Positions 10,346 to 19,779 are shown, numbered from the stretch's first letter. The stretch is DNA of 64,000 nt from Bactericera cockerelli (GCA_024516035.1 CM044961.1:15799756-15863755), one strand, 5' to 3'. The notes: a model not told the origin generated them from the sequence alone. Numbers and translations are program-made.

Positions 10346-10616
10346 ATTCAAAATAAAAAAACACTTTTCTTTTTTTTTTCGGATAATGTTCCTTTTTAAT
10401 TATTTACACATTTCACATAAAATAATAAGAACAAAATAATATTAATAAATGGTTGGTTTAATTATACACACACACACTGAATGTTTCACAAACTTAATTT
10501 TTTTTAGTTGAATATTTTTCTACTTGTAGGGTAATATTACTGACTATGTGTTTGAATGAATAACATTATTGTCAAGTCCAGCTTTATATATGATTGCCTT
10601 ATCTGCCTCCGCGTCT

Positions 10617-10744
10617 GATATCAAGCAATGTGAGCTTGCAGACAACGTGATATCGGGCAATGTGAGCTTGCAGACAACGTGATATCGGGCAATGTGAGCT
10701 TGCAGACAACGTGATATCGGGCAATGTGCTCTTGCTAGCCACGT
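10617..10744. repeat. 32-bp tandem repeat, four copies
   Basis: Copies start at 10617, 10649, 10681 and 10713, each beginning GATATC. Copies 2 and 3 are identical, copy 1 differs at the start and copy 4 at the end. Confidence 0.95.
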
Positions 10745-10792
10745 GATATAATTGAACAACCTCTCAAGTTTATCTCAAGTGTATTTTCTTCT

Positions 10793-10813
10793 GACTAGTA
10801 AACATATACAGGG
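10793..10813 (+). repeat. 21-bp inverted repeat, left copy
   Basis: The sequence starts GACTAGTAAACA and ends ACAGGG. It is exactly the reverse complement of 16232-16252. It lies 33 bases beyond the 3' end of the major capsid gene. Confidence 0.9.
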
Positions 10814-10845
10814 GGGTGTATTAGTTAACAAACAAAAAAAAAAAT

Positions 10846-12051
10846 CTACATTATTTTCTGGATTGTATTGGTTAGTGGATAAAGTCTTACAACTGCATCA
10901 TGTATTATTAGAGCGTACAAGGTTGTTTTTTCAGTAACATTTGCAGCTAATTCGTATTCAATGCGAATATCTACTGTAGAGCTGTGTTTCCATAGTTCGG
11001 ACTGTTTTGAACAATCAATAACCACAATGGGGGCTTTTGTTAAATAATCTTTATAACTAAGATACGGTTCACTGATTTTTCGATAGTAATTCTCTTGGAA
11101 ATCACAATACATTAGATAAAGAGGAATGTACTCCTTATGTTCAAAGTCAATATTTAAAGACTCGTAGGGGAAACAAACAGAGTTGAGATAGACTTTTATA
11201 TTCTTAAGCTTTACATGGTCAAACATAGATGGATCCTTTGTCAAGCTGTTGTCCCGGTCTGTTTGGAACCCTAAAAGTATAAATCTAGGTTTGTCTTGCG
11301 CATTACTTGTCTTTACTGTCCAGTTGACCTCTTTACTTGCTGGTAAATTCGGATAGTAATTCAAACTCCATTTTCTAAAGCTCATGTCAATCGGAATGTT
11401 TCTCTTGTACTGTGAGAGCAGCTCCAGACGTATGGGATCGCTGACTTGAACATGTGGTACCTTCCATACTACTTTTGTGAGTTGAACTTTTGCATCTGTT
11501 ACAGCAGCGGTACCCGTAGATAATAGAGCATCCTTGGAACTCTTGGATCGCATTAAAATCAAGTCCAGACGTTGATTGAGCAGAATTTTATCATAGTTTT
11601 CAGCGAAACCCAATAGATATTTCAGTTTGAGATATCCACTAAAGGTATAACTTGTTGTAATTTCAACTGACTGTCCGGATGTCTCATATTTTTTCATTTC
11701 ATCGCTTGAGTATGATGGATATGCTTTTAGAGTGGATGTGATGCCAACATTTTTATTAGAATCGATTTCAACACTATTCATTTCCAAGCGAATCTCATCA
11801 AACAGGAAGCATAGTCCATTGTTTACAAAATGAATGGATTTATTAGCCTCCAGATTGGTTCCATCTTCTTTTACGATTTTTCCTTCAATGTAGATTCCCG
11901 ATTCACTTAGCAGCAGATATGAGCTTTCCTGGTTAATACTGATGATGATATTGTCTGTACTGTCCAAGCTGATACTTGTGTACGGTCCATACGTATGACT
12001 TTCATAACGAATTATATTTTCATCGTAAGTCACACGATTGTTCAAATTCAA
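10846..12051 (-). CDS. Polinton major capsid protein (double jelly roll)
   Basis: The frame is 401 residues. An N-terminal strand with GPYTSISL and DNIIISIN, then ESGIYIEGK, then LFDEIRLEMNSVEID followed by NVGITSTLKAYPS match the conserved core of Polinton major capsid proteins. The C-terminal part (PLYLMYCDF, then APIVVIDCSKQSE) also fits. The protein should form the hexon-like capsomers. The open frame begins with TTG and no ATG lies between the upstream stop and about residue 90, although homology starts near residue 7. The true start may therefore be non-AUG, lost, or in an upstream exon. Length is at the short end for the family. The minor capsid gene lies upstream. Confidence 0.9.
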   Translation of the reverse strand: MNLNNRVTYDENIIRYESHTYGPYTSISLDSTDNIIISINQESSYLLLSESGIYIEGKIVKEDGTNLEANKSIHFVNNGLCFLFDEIRLEMNSVEIDSNKNVGITSTLKAYPSYSSDEMKKYETSGQSVEITTSYTFSGYLKLKYLLGFAENYDKILLNQRLDLILMRSKSSKDALLSTGTAAVTDAKVQLTKVVWKVPHVQVSDPIRLELLSQYKRNIPIDMSFRKWSLNYYPNLPASKEVNWTVKTSNAQDKPRFILLGFQTDRDNSLTKDPSMFDHVKLKNIKVYLNSVCFPYESLNIDFEHKEYIPLYLMYCDFQENYYRKISEPYLSYKDYLTKAPIVVIDCSKQSELWKHSSTVDIRIEYELAANVTEKTTLYALIIHDAVVRLYPLTNTIQKIM

Positions 12052-12240
12052 AATATTGTCTTCAATGTTAATTTTTTTTCACACTATAGCCTAAGCTTTG
12101 TAGAATTTTTACACTCCTTTTGGTAAGTTTCTTTAGTTTTATTTTTTTTTTATTACTTTTCACTTGTATAACACTTGTTGGAATGACCTTAAGGAGAGTG
12201 GGCACACTCTTTTTATTGCTTTTCACACGTTTCATCACAA

Positions 12241-12921
12241 TCATATTTTCAAATGTAATTCTAACGATATCTCTTCACCTCGAAAGTCTATTAAATTATG
12301 TCTTTCGTCAACAAGCTTCACAATCAATCTGTCAATTTCATCTGTATTGAGTGGTAAATATATAACATTGTTGGGAACTTCTGTGATCCGGAAACCAGGT
12401 GGTACATTCAGGAAATATTTATACAAACAATTACTGGACACACCGTCTTGATAGGAACCATTGACTATGTTTACGTCAATTTTTATTGTATTTATTTTGG
12501 AAATTTTCAAAGTATTTGTGGAGGTCAGCATAGTGTGTGCAATGTATATTTCTTTAGGCAGTCCAAGCATATCGGCAAGTGATCGCTCCTTGAAATCAAC
12601 ATTATACTTGCACCAAAATAAACATTTCAGAGTGTTTACATTGGGTTTAATAGATATCGCATTTTCACCCAACTTGGATTTCAAGTAACTTTCAATATCC
12701 AATAGTTCGTACGTTCCTTCTTCTATTTCAATGTCAATCCACTCTTTACTATCGTCCTGATATCTGAAAACATTGTTTGTCCGATCAATGTTTGGAATAC
12801 TATTGTAGGTTTGAAATTGTGTCAAACCAATAACAGCATCTGTTGAAACTTTTAAAGGAGGAAATATTGAACACACAATTTCAGATTGTCTAGAAGTTAT
12901 ATGAAAAATTCTGCTGGACAT
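12241..12921 (-). CDS. Polinton minor capsid (penton-like) protein
   Basis: This 226-residue protein has an ATG start. Conserved features of the Polinton minor capsid protein include LTQFQTYNSIPNID near 33-46, the EEGTYELLDIESYL stretch near 67-80, LADMLGLP near 115, and a C-terminal block with PPGFRITEVP and DFRGEEISLELH. A single jelly-roll fold forming pentons is expected from the family. It lies 12 bases downstream of the protease gene and upstream of the major capsid gene. The frame is intact. Confidence 0.9.
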   Translation of the reverse strand: MSSRIFHITSRQSEIVCSIFPPLKVSTDAVIGLTQFQTYNSIPNIDRTNNVFRYQDDSKEWIDIEIEEGTYELLDIESYLKSKLGENAISIKPNVNTLKCLFWCKYNVDFKERSLADMLGLPKEIYIAHTMLTSTNTLKISKINTIKIDVNIVNGSYQDGVSSNCLYKYFLNVPPGFRITEVPNNVIYLPLNTDEIDRLIVKLVDERHNLIDFRGEEISLELHLKI

Positions 12922-12933
12922 GTTTTTTTTTAT

Positions 12934-13305
12934 TTATTTGTTAAATAATTCAATAGTTTTCTGAACAATATATTTCAAACACAAGTGTCCACAATTAACT
13001 GATCTGTATTTCTGTTCTCGCTCATAGTTATAGAAAATTTTACACCCATTAAGGTATACTCTTATTTCTACAGGTGGACGCAAGTTCCCAAAACTATCAT
13101 AATAAAAGGCAGAGTTATTTTTCTTCAACATGGCCACCCAATGAGTGCCGGGTCCACTTGATTTGTCAAGATTAATAATCATCACTTCATTTGTTCTTGG
13201 TTTTGACGGGAGTTGATTCAAACTGTAGATGCCTCGAAAATGTGGAACATTGATTTCACGAATCTTTTTCAAAATATCAATGTTTGTCAACGCTCTCCGA
13301 GGCAA
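12934..13305 (-). CDS. Adenain-like cysteine protease (Ulp1/C5 type)
   Basis: This is the maturation protease expected to process capsid-associated proteins. In the 123-residue frame the catalytic elements are H55 (GTHWVA), D70 (FYYDSFG), Q98 and C105 (VNCGHLCL), in the His-Asp-Gln-Cys order of adenain and Ulp1-like proteases. The conserved N-terminal segment RALTNIDI and then PHFRGIY is typical of Polinton copies. The start is odd: the frame opens only with TTG at 13305, while an ATG at 13308-13310, directly after the stop of the upstream gene, is out of frame by one base. A single-base indel at the start is likely. Confidence 0.9.
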   Translation of the reverse strand: MPRRALTNIDILKKIREINVPHFRGIYSLNQLPSKPRTNEVMIINLDKSSGPGTHWVAMLKKNNSAFYYDSFGNLRPPVEIRVYLNGCKIFYNYEREQKYRSVNCGHLCLKYIVQKTIELFNK

Positions 13306-13310
13306 ATCAT

Positions 13311-14039
13311 TTAGTTTTTTGACAAGACATTAAAATAGTTTGAGTATGGTTTTATGTACAACCCCTGTCCACTTTTAATAGGAGTAACAGTACCCGAAGA
13401 ACCAGCAGCCTTGAAATCTGCGATTGCTTTTGCAATACCACTAACACCGCCAGCAATGGATCCGAGGGCACTTAAACCAGCAAGTATGGGGATAGCAGCC
13501 GGCAAGAATCCACCTGACATTGTCTTGGCTATTCTGAGTCTTCTCGGAATTTTCTTGTTTACTTTATTCCCCCGGATAGCTTTACGTGCAGCCATCAGAG
13601 CGTGTTTACTAATCAACTTGAGATTATCACTTTCTCCAGCAGATTTCATTCCTAGCGCAGCAGCTTTAGTTAGTTTTCGAAAAGTCATTGTTGTCTTCTT
13701 TTTGCGACGTAGACCAGCGCCCATTTTTCTTTTAACTTTCATAGCGTTAGTCACGAACAAGGCAGCAGCTTTTTCCGACAAGTTTGAATCTCTGGCCAAC
13801 ACTCTCTGCCAAGCTTTGTTTTCCAATTCCCAATCTGCTTGCTTACGATCGGCTTTCTTGTCAGCGTATTTGAGATCGTGTTCTTTACAGGCCGAATCCA
13901 ACGAATTGATTCCTTCTTGATCTTTTCTTTTATCCAATCTTGTTCCTGGACCACAGAATCTGTACGACGGAATGTGAAGTTCAAATGGTAACTTATCAAT
14001 CAACTTATTTAAGAGACCTTTTCCACGTCTGCGAATCAT
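13311..14039 (-). CDS. PLA2-like domain / pX-like capsid-associated protein
   Basis: The protein has 242 residues from the ATG at 14039. Residues about 16-60 carry a phospholipase-A2-like signature: LPFELHIPSYRFCGPGT (calcium-loop-like) and CKEHDLKY with the His-Asp dyad, as in the parvovirus VP1 unique region and in many Polintons. The middle (about 100-170) is very basic, suiting DNA binding. The C-terminus has a Gly/Ala hydrophobic segment (GGFLPAAIPILAGLSALG) and a GQGLYIKPYS end, resembling the adenoviral pX-like domain reported in Polintons. By family knowledge it may aid membrane breach and genome condensation. It is divergently oriented to the ATPase. Confidence 0.88.
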   Translation of the reverse strand: MIRRRGKGLLNKLIDKLPFELHIPSYRFCGPGTRLDKRKDQEGINSLDSACKEHDLKYADKKADRKQADWELENKAWQRVLARDSNLSEKAAALFVTNAMKVKRKMGAGLRRKKKTTMTFRKLTKAAALGMKSAGESDNLKLISKHALMAARKAIRGNKVNKKIPRRLRIAKTMSGGFLPAAIPILAGLSALGSIAGGVSGIAKAIADFKAAGSSGTVTPIKSGQGLYIKPYSNYFNVLSKN

Positions 14040-14112
14040 TAACAATAAAGTGATTGTTGTGAAAACATTGGTTTATATAGGAAAACGAAGAAAGAAAAAA
14101 AAATCAGTAATC

Positions 14113-14803
14113 ATGAAAACAAAAAAATGTAAAGAAAATTTAAATGTTGAAAATTTTGACTTTGTCAGCGAAGTGAAATCAAAAAATAAAAAAAATGGAA
14201 ATTTTTTTCCAAACAATGTACGAGCCTTAATTGTCGGTCCAAGCGGATCGGGTAAGACCAATCTTCTGCTGGCTCTCTTGTTACATCCAAACGGATTGCG
14301 CTTTGAAAACGTTTATGTGTACTCAAAATCATTTCAACAACCAAAATATCAATTTTTAGAGAAAATTTTGAATGGAATCAAAGAAGTGCAACTCAAAGTA
14401 TTTACAAACGATGAAGATATGATTCAACCGTGTGAAACAAAGAAAAATACTGTTTTTGTAATGGACGACATTGCTTTTGAGAAACAAAAAAATATTAAAC
14501 AATTTTTTTTCCCAAGGTAGACATTTCCTCGTTGACATCATTCTTCTAGCGCAAACTTATTCAGCTATTGGTAAACAATTGATTCGAGATAATGCAAACT
14601 TTCTATGTATTTTTCAACAAGATCCCCTCAACTTGAAACATATTTATTCCGATCACGTTTCTGATTTGTCTTTTGAAAAGTTTAAAGAGATGTGTCAGTA
14701 TTGTTGGAAATCGAAACATGGATTTCTCGTATTGGATAAAGAATCCGACAGCAAGTCTGGGCGGTTTCGATGTGGCTTGGATAAATATTTCATAGATATA
14801 TAA
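14113..14803 (+). pseudogene. FtsK/HerA-type packaging ATPase, frameshifted
   Basis: This would pump element DNA into the capsid. The first frame (14113-14520, ATG chosen over the upstream GTG at 14050) has Walker A GPSGSGKTN at 14238-14264 and Walker B VFVMDD near 14452-14469. The second frame (14471-14803) holds the rest of the core (GRHFLVDIILLAQTYS with the sensor-type Gln) and the C-terminus. The break is at an eight-T run, 14503-14510, where a one-base length difference would shift the frame. Both parts are otherwise well conserved, so this is either a young inactivating indel or a sequencing error. Confidence 0.9.
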
Positions 14804-14835
14804 GACAATGATTGCAAATGTAGAACTTATTAGAC

Positions 14836-16182
14836 ATGAGTCTTTCAAAAGAACTGAGTGAAGCGAAAATTCTCGCTAAAAAAATTAGTGACGCGCAGAA
14901 AGAAATACGAGCTAAAACATTATCCCTTAAAATTGGACAAGATGAACAATCAAACAGTATTAAAAGTTTCTTGAAACCAGTATCAGAACCATTGACTAAA
15001 ATTGCCCAAAGTAAAGAGAAAAAAATCAACTTTCTGAAGAGATTACAAGAACAGAGAACAGCAGCATCATCAGGTGTACCATCAATCAAAAGAGAACCAA
15101 TATCTTCGCTCAGACGAATATCTGAACTCTTGAAGAAATTTGACAGTCCATCGAGAATCAGAAGATACAATGATGAAGATGGTCAAACGTCTGATTCCGA
15201 ACGATATGCTAGTCCACTAGATACATGGTCCTTAGGTGAACAATCGACTATTCAAACGCCAGACATACAACTTCCAGGCACCTCAACGTCATATCAACAG
15301 TCGAGTCCTGTTTACGATAGAAAACTGTTCGATAGACGATACAATCAAATGATTTTTCCAAGTCCAACAACAGGCTCTCCATTAAAAATGAAGTTAAAAC
15401 CATCAAGATTAAGTATATCAATGCCTAGCTCACCAAAACCTTCTTTGGAAGCCCTAAAAAGAGGACCATTACTGGAACGAAGAAATACAATGTTAACACC
15501 ACCGCCACCACTATTATCTCCGTCACTTGAACAGGAGCAACCTCAAAATTATTCCATGAATGAACCAGTGCTGCAGACATCACCACCACCACCACCAACT
15601 AGTGAAGCCGATAACACTCAGAATAGTTTGACACAAAGCGCAACCTATTTCATACCTATGAATTCAAAGACAACAAAAAAAGCTTCTTTGATAGATCGTT
15701 TTCTAAAAGCATTAGATGAACAAGCCATCGTAATCGATAAAGTTACCGGTATCAAAAGAAAAGATGGAAAATATTTCCTAGGAAAAAAAGAAATTGCATT
15801 TTTTAAGACACCTAACGAACACATACGTATTGGTCAAAATAATTATCCAGTCACTCGCGGACTTATGGAACTATTGTTTCTCAAACAACCAAATCAAGAG
15901 AACTATACCAATCTGGATGAAAGAAATTACGTGAGAATTATAAAGGATACTAAACTTGAACCTTTGTCAAGTAAAATACAACAATTTCAGGGATCGGGTT
16001 TACCAAATATTATGTTTGACAGTAATCGTAATAAGGAATTTGTTTACTTTAATGATCCCAATGAGTTGGTAGAGAGACTTTTACTCTTGAAAAGGTCCCA
16101 AGCTGCAGGCAATTATCTAGCCCACATAAACGAAATAAATTCAATTTTAGAAGAACTCAAAGAATGTAATGTAATTAATTAA
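14836..16182 (+). CDS. unknown Polinton protein, Pro/Ser-rich with conserved C-terminus
   Basis: The protein has 448 residues and an ATG start, 32 bases after the ATPase. The N-terminus (1-80) is a charged helix; residues about 85-275 are Ser/Pro/Thr-rich and probably disordered, with polyproline runs near 225-255. The C-terminal 170 residues are ordered, with GKKEIAF, IRIGQNNYPVTRGLMELLF and LDERNYVRIIKDT. I recall a similar G-L-x-ELL-x-K-x-P region in unnamed arthropod transposon proteins. No catalytic motif is visible. It could be a virion or tegument-like protein by position only. Confidence 0.72.
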   Translation: MSLSKELSEAKILAKKISDAQKEIRAKTLSLKIGQDEQSNSIKSFLKPVSEPLTKIAQSKEKKINFLKRLQEQRTAASSGVPSIKREPISSLRRISELLKKFDSPSRIRRYNDEDGQTSDSERYASPLDTWSLGEQSTIQTPDIQLPGTSTSYQQSSPVYDRKLFDRRYNQMIFPSPTTGSPLKMKLKPSRLSISMPSSPKPSLEALKRGPLLERRNTMLTPPPPLLSPSLEQEQPQNYSMNEPVLQTSPPPPPTSEADNTQNSLTQSATYFIPMNSKTTKKASLIDRFLKALDEQAIVIDKVTGIKRKDGKYFLGKKEIAFFKTPNEHIRIGQNNYPVTRGLMELLFLKQPNQENYTNLDERNYVRIIKDTKLEPLSSKIQQFQGSGLPNIMFDSNRNKEFVYFNDPNELVERLLLLKRSQAAGNYLAHINEINSILEELKECNVIN

Positions 16183-16197
16183 ATCGAGAGGGAAAAA

Positions 16198-16203
16198 AAT
16201 AAA
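16198..16203 (+). terminator. poly(A) signal after last Polinton gene
   Basis: AATAAA lies 16 bases after the stop codon of the 14836-16182 gene. Confidence 0.55.
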
Positions 16204-16231
16204 TTGAATTCTTTTATTACGTCTAGCATCA

Positions 16232-16252
16232 CCCTGTATATGTTTACTAGTC
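16232..16252 (-). repeat. 21-bp inverted repeat, right copy
   Basis: Exact reverse complement of 10793-10813. It lies 50 bases past the last Polinton gene. With the left copy it brackets the capsid, protease, PLA2-like and ATPase genes. Confidence 0.9.
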
Positions 16253-17144
16253 AAAAGAGAATCGTTGATATGGCGTGATCACTGGCTGAGGTCATGGGTC
16301 AAATTTGATAGCAACTGCCGGTTGCATGTTAACAATAGATAAGAAGAATTGAGTTGCAATGTTAGAACTGATAAAGACCTTTAGTTAGCTTTTCTAGCTA
16401 TGAATAAATTAGCATTTGACGAAATAATATTATGCCGACAGTTCACAGGTCTATGGTTCGAATCCCAAAAATGTCGGAGGTTTTTTTGTTGTTGTACAAA
16501 TAATATCGCTTCAACTTGGACACTGAATTGAACACACACTTGGTCTTTGTAATTTAATGTCAATCGCTAAGGCTGCAAATCCACAGGTCTATGGTTCGAA
16601 TCCCAAATATAACAATGAAATATCAGTTCTCAGAGTCTACAGGTCAACACTTCGATTCCCACTATTGCGTAAATTCAACAAAACACATAAACTGCCCTAG
16701 GGGGGCTGAAATTAAGCTGGGGGGGGTGGAAGTGGTACCAAAAGATGCCGGTCGTCGAGGCGGTTCCAAAAATATATATTTCAGCAAACCAACTTCAGCC
16801 GTTTGGATTTTACAGCCATTAGTTGTTATTGCATGAGATACCTGTTTTATACACTACTGTGTCATTATCGAATTCCCATTCAGGTTCTAGGTCAACACAA
16901 GAGATCAAGAGAACCGGAATCGCTTATGTGCACACAATAATATTGTAACCAAATTAACTATACATTTTTTGTCGATTCTGGGGTTTGAAGCCTTCCTGAC
17001 TGGGTAGCGAGGATCTCACCTGCTAAGAGTATAACATGAATTTTCTGTAAGTTGGCCAAATTGTTACAGAACTCAAATTGATGAGTCACGGCTAGCAAGC
17101 CTGTGCAACATACTAAAACTAAAGATTTGCCACACCTAATTAGG
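16253..17144. other. intergenic, with decayed tRNA-like SINE heads
   Basis: No gene is seen. Two B-box-like strings (GGTTCGAATCCC type) near 16448-16472 and 16590-16606, each preceded by CACAGGTCTAT, look like decayed tRNA-derived SINE heads. Short G runs occur near 16700-16730. Confidence 0.4.
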
Positions 17145-17350
17145 TGCCATCGACGGCGCGTTGAATACATCAATTCTCGTAGGATCACCAATGTTAAGCA
17201 AAGTCTAGCGAAGTGAAGACTTTATGATGCTGGCTATCTGGCCCAACCCATGCTGGGTGAGGTTAATGTGAGTAGCAGGTTTGTCAGTTTCCTGCTAATG
17301 GAGGGTAGTACCCCCGTCGTGATATACAGTTGAAAGCGAAGTTAAACCCA
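17145..17350 (+). mobile_element. 5S-rRNA-derived SINE
   Basis: The head follows 5S rRNA: GTTGAATACATCAATTCTCG, then GGATCACC, TTAAGCA and a GAAGACTT stretch. The body contains the shared core (CCATGCTGGGTGAGGTTAATG, GGAGGGTA, CCCCCGTCGTGAT) and ends GTTGAAAGCGAAGTTAAA. Confidence 0.8.
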
Positions 17351-17639
17351 TATTAAAATTATTTTAATGGAGGACCTACCTAACTAGGTACCTACCTACT
17401 ACCTACCTATAATTATTTTAGTTTTGTATCCTTTTAATCCGTATAAAAAGCCTTATAATATCTTTAAAGTATTTCATTGAATAATTCACTTACTCACATC
17501 TTGAAAATTAAAAAAAAAACTAACTAGTCGAAAAATAGTAGGTACATCTATAATATCTAAGAACCTAATGAAGGTCGATGAAAGAAAGATAACACACCCT
17601 ACAGTTCAGCAATAAATTGATATCTTAATTTTATTTTAT
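17351..17639. other. AT-rich spacer with TAGGTA/TACCTA clusters
   Basis: The ACCTACCT and TAGGTA repeats at 17376-17412 are simple-sequence motifs found throughout this genome. No gene is seen. Confidence 0.5.
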
Positions 17640-17936
17640 TTACGAGTGTGGTATCCCTATACTGTGAGCTCCGAAACTCGGAGAAGACACTCTAATCCAA
17701 AATATGTTGTGCGCTACCAATGGACTTAAGGAGCTTATAACTCAAAAACCGTAAATTTTTCGAAGATAGCTATTCTGACGAGGAATCATCTGCCAAAACT
17801 CAGGAATATGTCCTGAAAGTTTCAGCTTGATACAATATAGCCTTAATAACGATTCATGTGATTACGTGAAGAGAGGTCGGTGAACGTCAAAAATCAACAA
17901 AAATGTTATAACTCATAAATGGTTATCTATATCTAT
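17640..17936. repeat. dispersed repeat copy 1, left part
   Basis: Closely matches 55680-55945 (for example CTCGGAGAAGA, GTGCGCTACCAATG, ATGTGATTACGTGAAGAGAG). The copy is interrupted by the element at 17937-19054 and resumes at 19055. Confidence 0.85.
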
Positions 17937-18114
17937 AAAAGAAAGCTGTCTGTATGTATGTATGTATGTATGTGTGTGTGTATGTGTGTATGTATGTTCT
18001 TTATACAAATCCACACCATTTGACCGAGAAACCTGAAATTTTGAACATAGGTCCGGTTGGATCAGGGAATTCTTCTAGGCTAGGTTATATCTCCCTGAGG
18101 TTAAGCTACAATGA

Positions 18115-18545
18115 GTAAGGATAAAAATGGATGGGTGACGCAAAAAAAATTCACGTTTTTTGACATAAATGACATTTTTTCTCGAAATTTGTCGCGACGA
18201 CCTATCAACTCAAAGCGAGAAAGTTTTAGGCAAGGGTTCGAGCTTTCAATTGACATATCGATCGCGAATTTCTGATGAGCCGTTCTTGAGCTACGCCGGG
18301 TAAGGTAAAAAAATGGATGGGTAACATGTAAAATATTCACGTTTTTTGACCTAAATGACATTTTTTCTCGAAATTTGAAGTGACGACCTATCAACTCAGA
18401 GCGAGAAAGTTTTAGGCAAGGGTTTAGGCTTTCATTTGACATATTGATCGCGAAATTCTGATGAGCCATTCTTGAGCTACGCCGGGGAAGACCAGAAAAT
18501 AGATGGGCGACAAAAAATATTCAGGTTTTTTTTTCAAACCTAAAT
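18115..18545 (+). repeat. internal tandem repeat of Helitron-like element, about 185 bp
   Basis: About 2.3 copies, marked by GATGGGT-GAC at 18131, 18313 and 18501 and by CGACCTATCAACTCA at 18199 and 18384. Confidence 0.85.
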
Positions 18546-18554
18546 GACATTTTG

Positions 18555-19016
<462 letters not shown>

Positions 19017-19054
19017 TTGATGGGCTGGCGAAGCGGCGGGTGTAACCCGCTAGT

Positions 19055-19562
19055 AATTATATAAAAATTACATAGAATTAAAAAAGCTGTAAATTAATCA
19101 AATAATTAATATACAAAGTTTCAGCTTTCTACCATTTGCCACATTCGAGATATAGGCGATACCGCCAAAGCGCCGCCGAGTGACCGCGGAAGTTTTTTTT
19201 GTTAAAAACCTCGAACTGCAAGCATTATGAACTCGTAACCAAAATGTCATATTTTTAACTTTAACCATAAGCCCATGGTAAGCCGAATGCGGAAAAAAAA
19301 AAAAAAAAAAATGAGACCAAAGTATGAATCTTTTACTAATATTAGGGGTGTTCGTAAAAGCGGTTAGGAGTATCAGAAAAAGGTAAAATAAAAAGTAGTA
19401 TTCTTCTATTGGACGAGGAAAACACGAATATGAAGAAAAAAATATAAAAAGTTTTGTCTAAGTAGGTCAAAATTACAAAAGAAAATACATACGAACTCGG
19501 TTTAGCGTAAGTATAGCACGCTCGTTTTGTTTTTCTTGGCGTTGCAAAACTAGCGTTTTGCT
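19055..19562. repeat. dispersed repeat copy 1, right part
   Basis: Matches 55946-56460 (ACCGCCAAAGCGCCGCCGAG, then GACGAGGAAAACACGAATATG and CTTGGCGTTGCAAAAC). It ends where the LINE fragment begins. Confidence 0.85.
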
Positions 19563-19779
19563 TGATTTGTGTCAACATTTTCTGTATTTACTGTATTGGT
19601 CGTTGCTGCATTGTGCACACTCAGGAAGTATTTTGCAAATTCATTAGCTATTGTTTGAGGATCTGCAATTTGCTGTCCATTCAGTGTAATTGTTTGATTT
19701 TTTATTTGTTTCTTTTGGGTTTTGTAATATTTCCAAAATTTCTTGTTATCTTTTTTAATGTCTTGACTCATTTCCTCAA
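19563..19779 (-). pseudogene. jockey-like LINE ORF2 fragment, downstream part
   Basis: The minus frame encodes a segment beginning MSQDIKKDNKKFWKYYKTQK and continuing with LNGQQIADPQTIANEFAKYF, the linker between endonuclease and reverse transcriptase in jockey-type non-LTR retrotransposons. The reverse transcriptase itself is missing: homology stops at 19563. The fragment is directly continuous with 22504-23470 once the inserted element is removed. Confidence 0.75.

Larger units (their letters stand above)
10346..10845. other. longest spacer inside the Polinton
   Basis: There is no convincing gene. It holds an (AC)n tract near 10466, a four-copy 32-bp tandem repeat (10617-10744) and the left copy of the 21-bp inverted repeat (10793-10813). 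It separates the replication-side genes from the capsid genes. Confidence 0.6.
1..16252. mobile_element. Polinton/Maverick element, left end not seen
   Basis: The element is defined by its gene set: integrase, protein-primed DNA polymerase B, major and minor capsid proteins, adenain-like protease, PLA2-like protein and FtsK/HerA-type ATPase, which together are diagnostic of Polintons. Genes run plus (195-2878), minus (4025-14039), plus (14113-16182). The known size range is about 15-20 kb, so most of one element is present. No terminal inverted repeat pairing the start of the window with the region after 16182 was found by eye. The left end may lie before position 1, and the right limit is set at the repeat at 16232-16252 by inference. 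Frameshifts in polymerase and ATPase, a displaced protease start and a capsid gene without ATG suggest an inactive copy or base-level assembly errors. Confidence 0.93.

Noticed and set aside
13354..13920. 188-residue plus-strand frame
   Set aside because: It is the antisense shadow of the PLA2-like gene, which has clear motifs on the minus strand.
10793..16252. Capsid block as a separate TA-duplicating transposon
   Set aside because: The inverted repeat continues across the TA positions on both sides, so TA is not a target duplication, and the genes complete the Polinton set.
1..16400. Terminal inverted repeat pairing the window start with 16200-16400
   Set aside because: Comparing 1-194 with the reverse complement of 16183-16400 by eye showed no sustained match.
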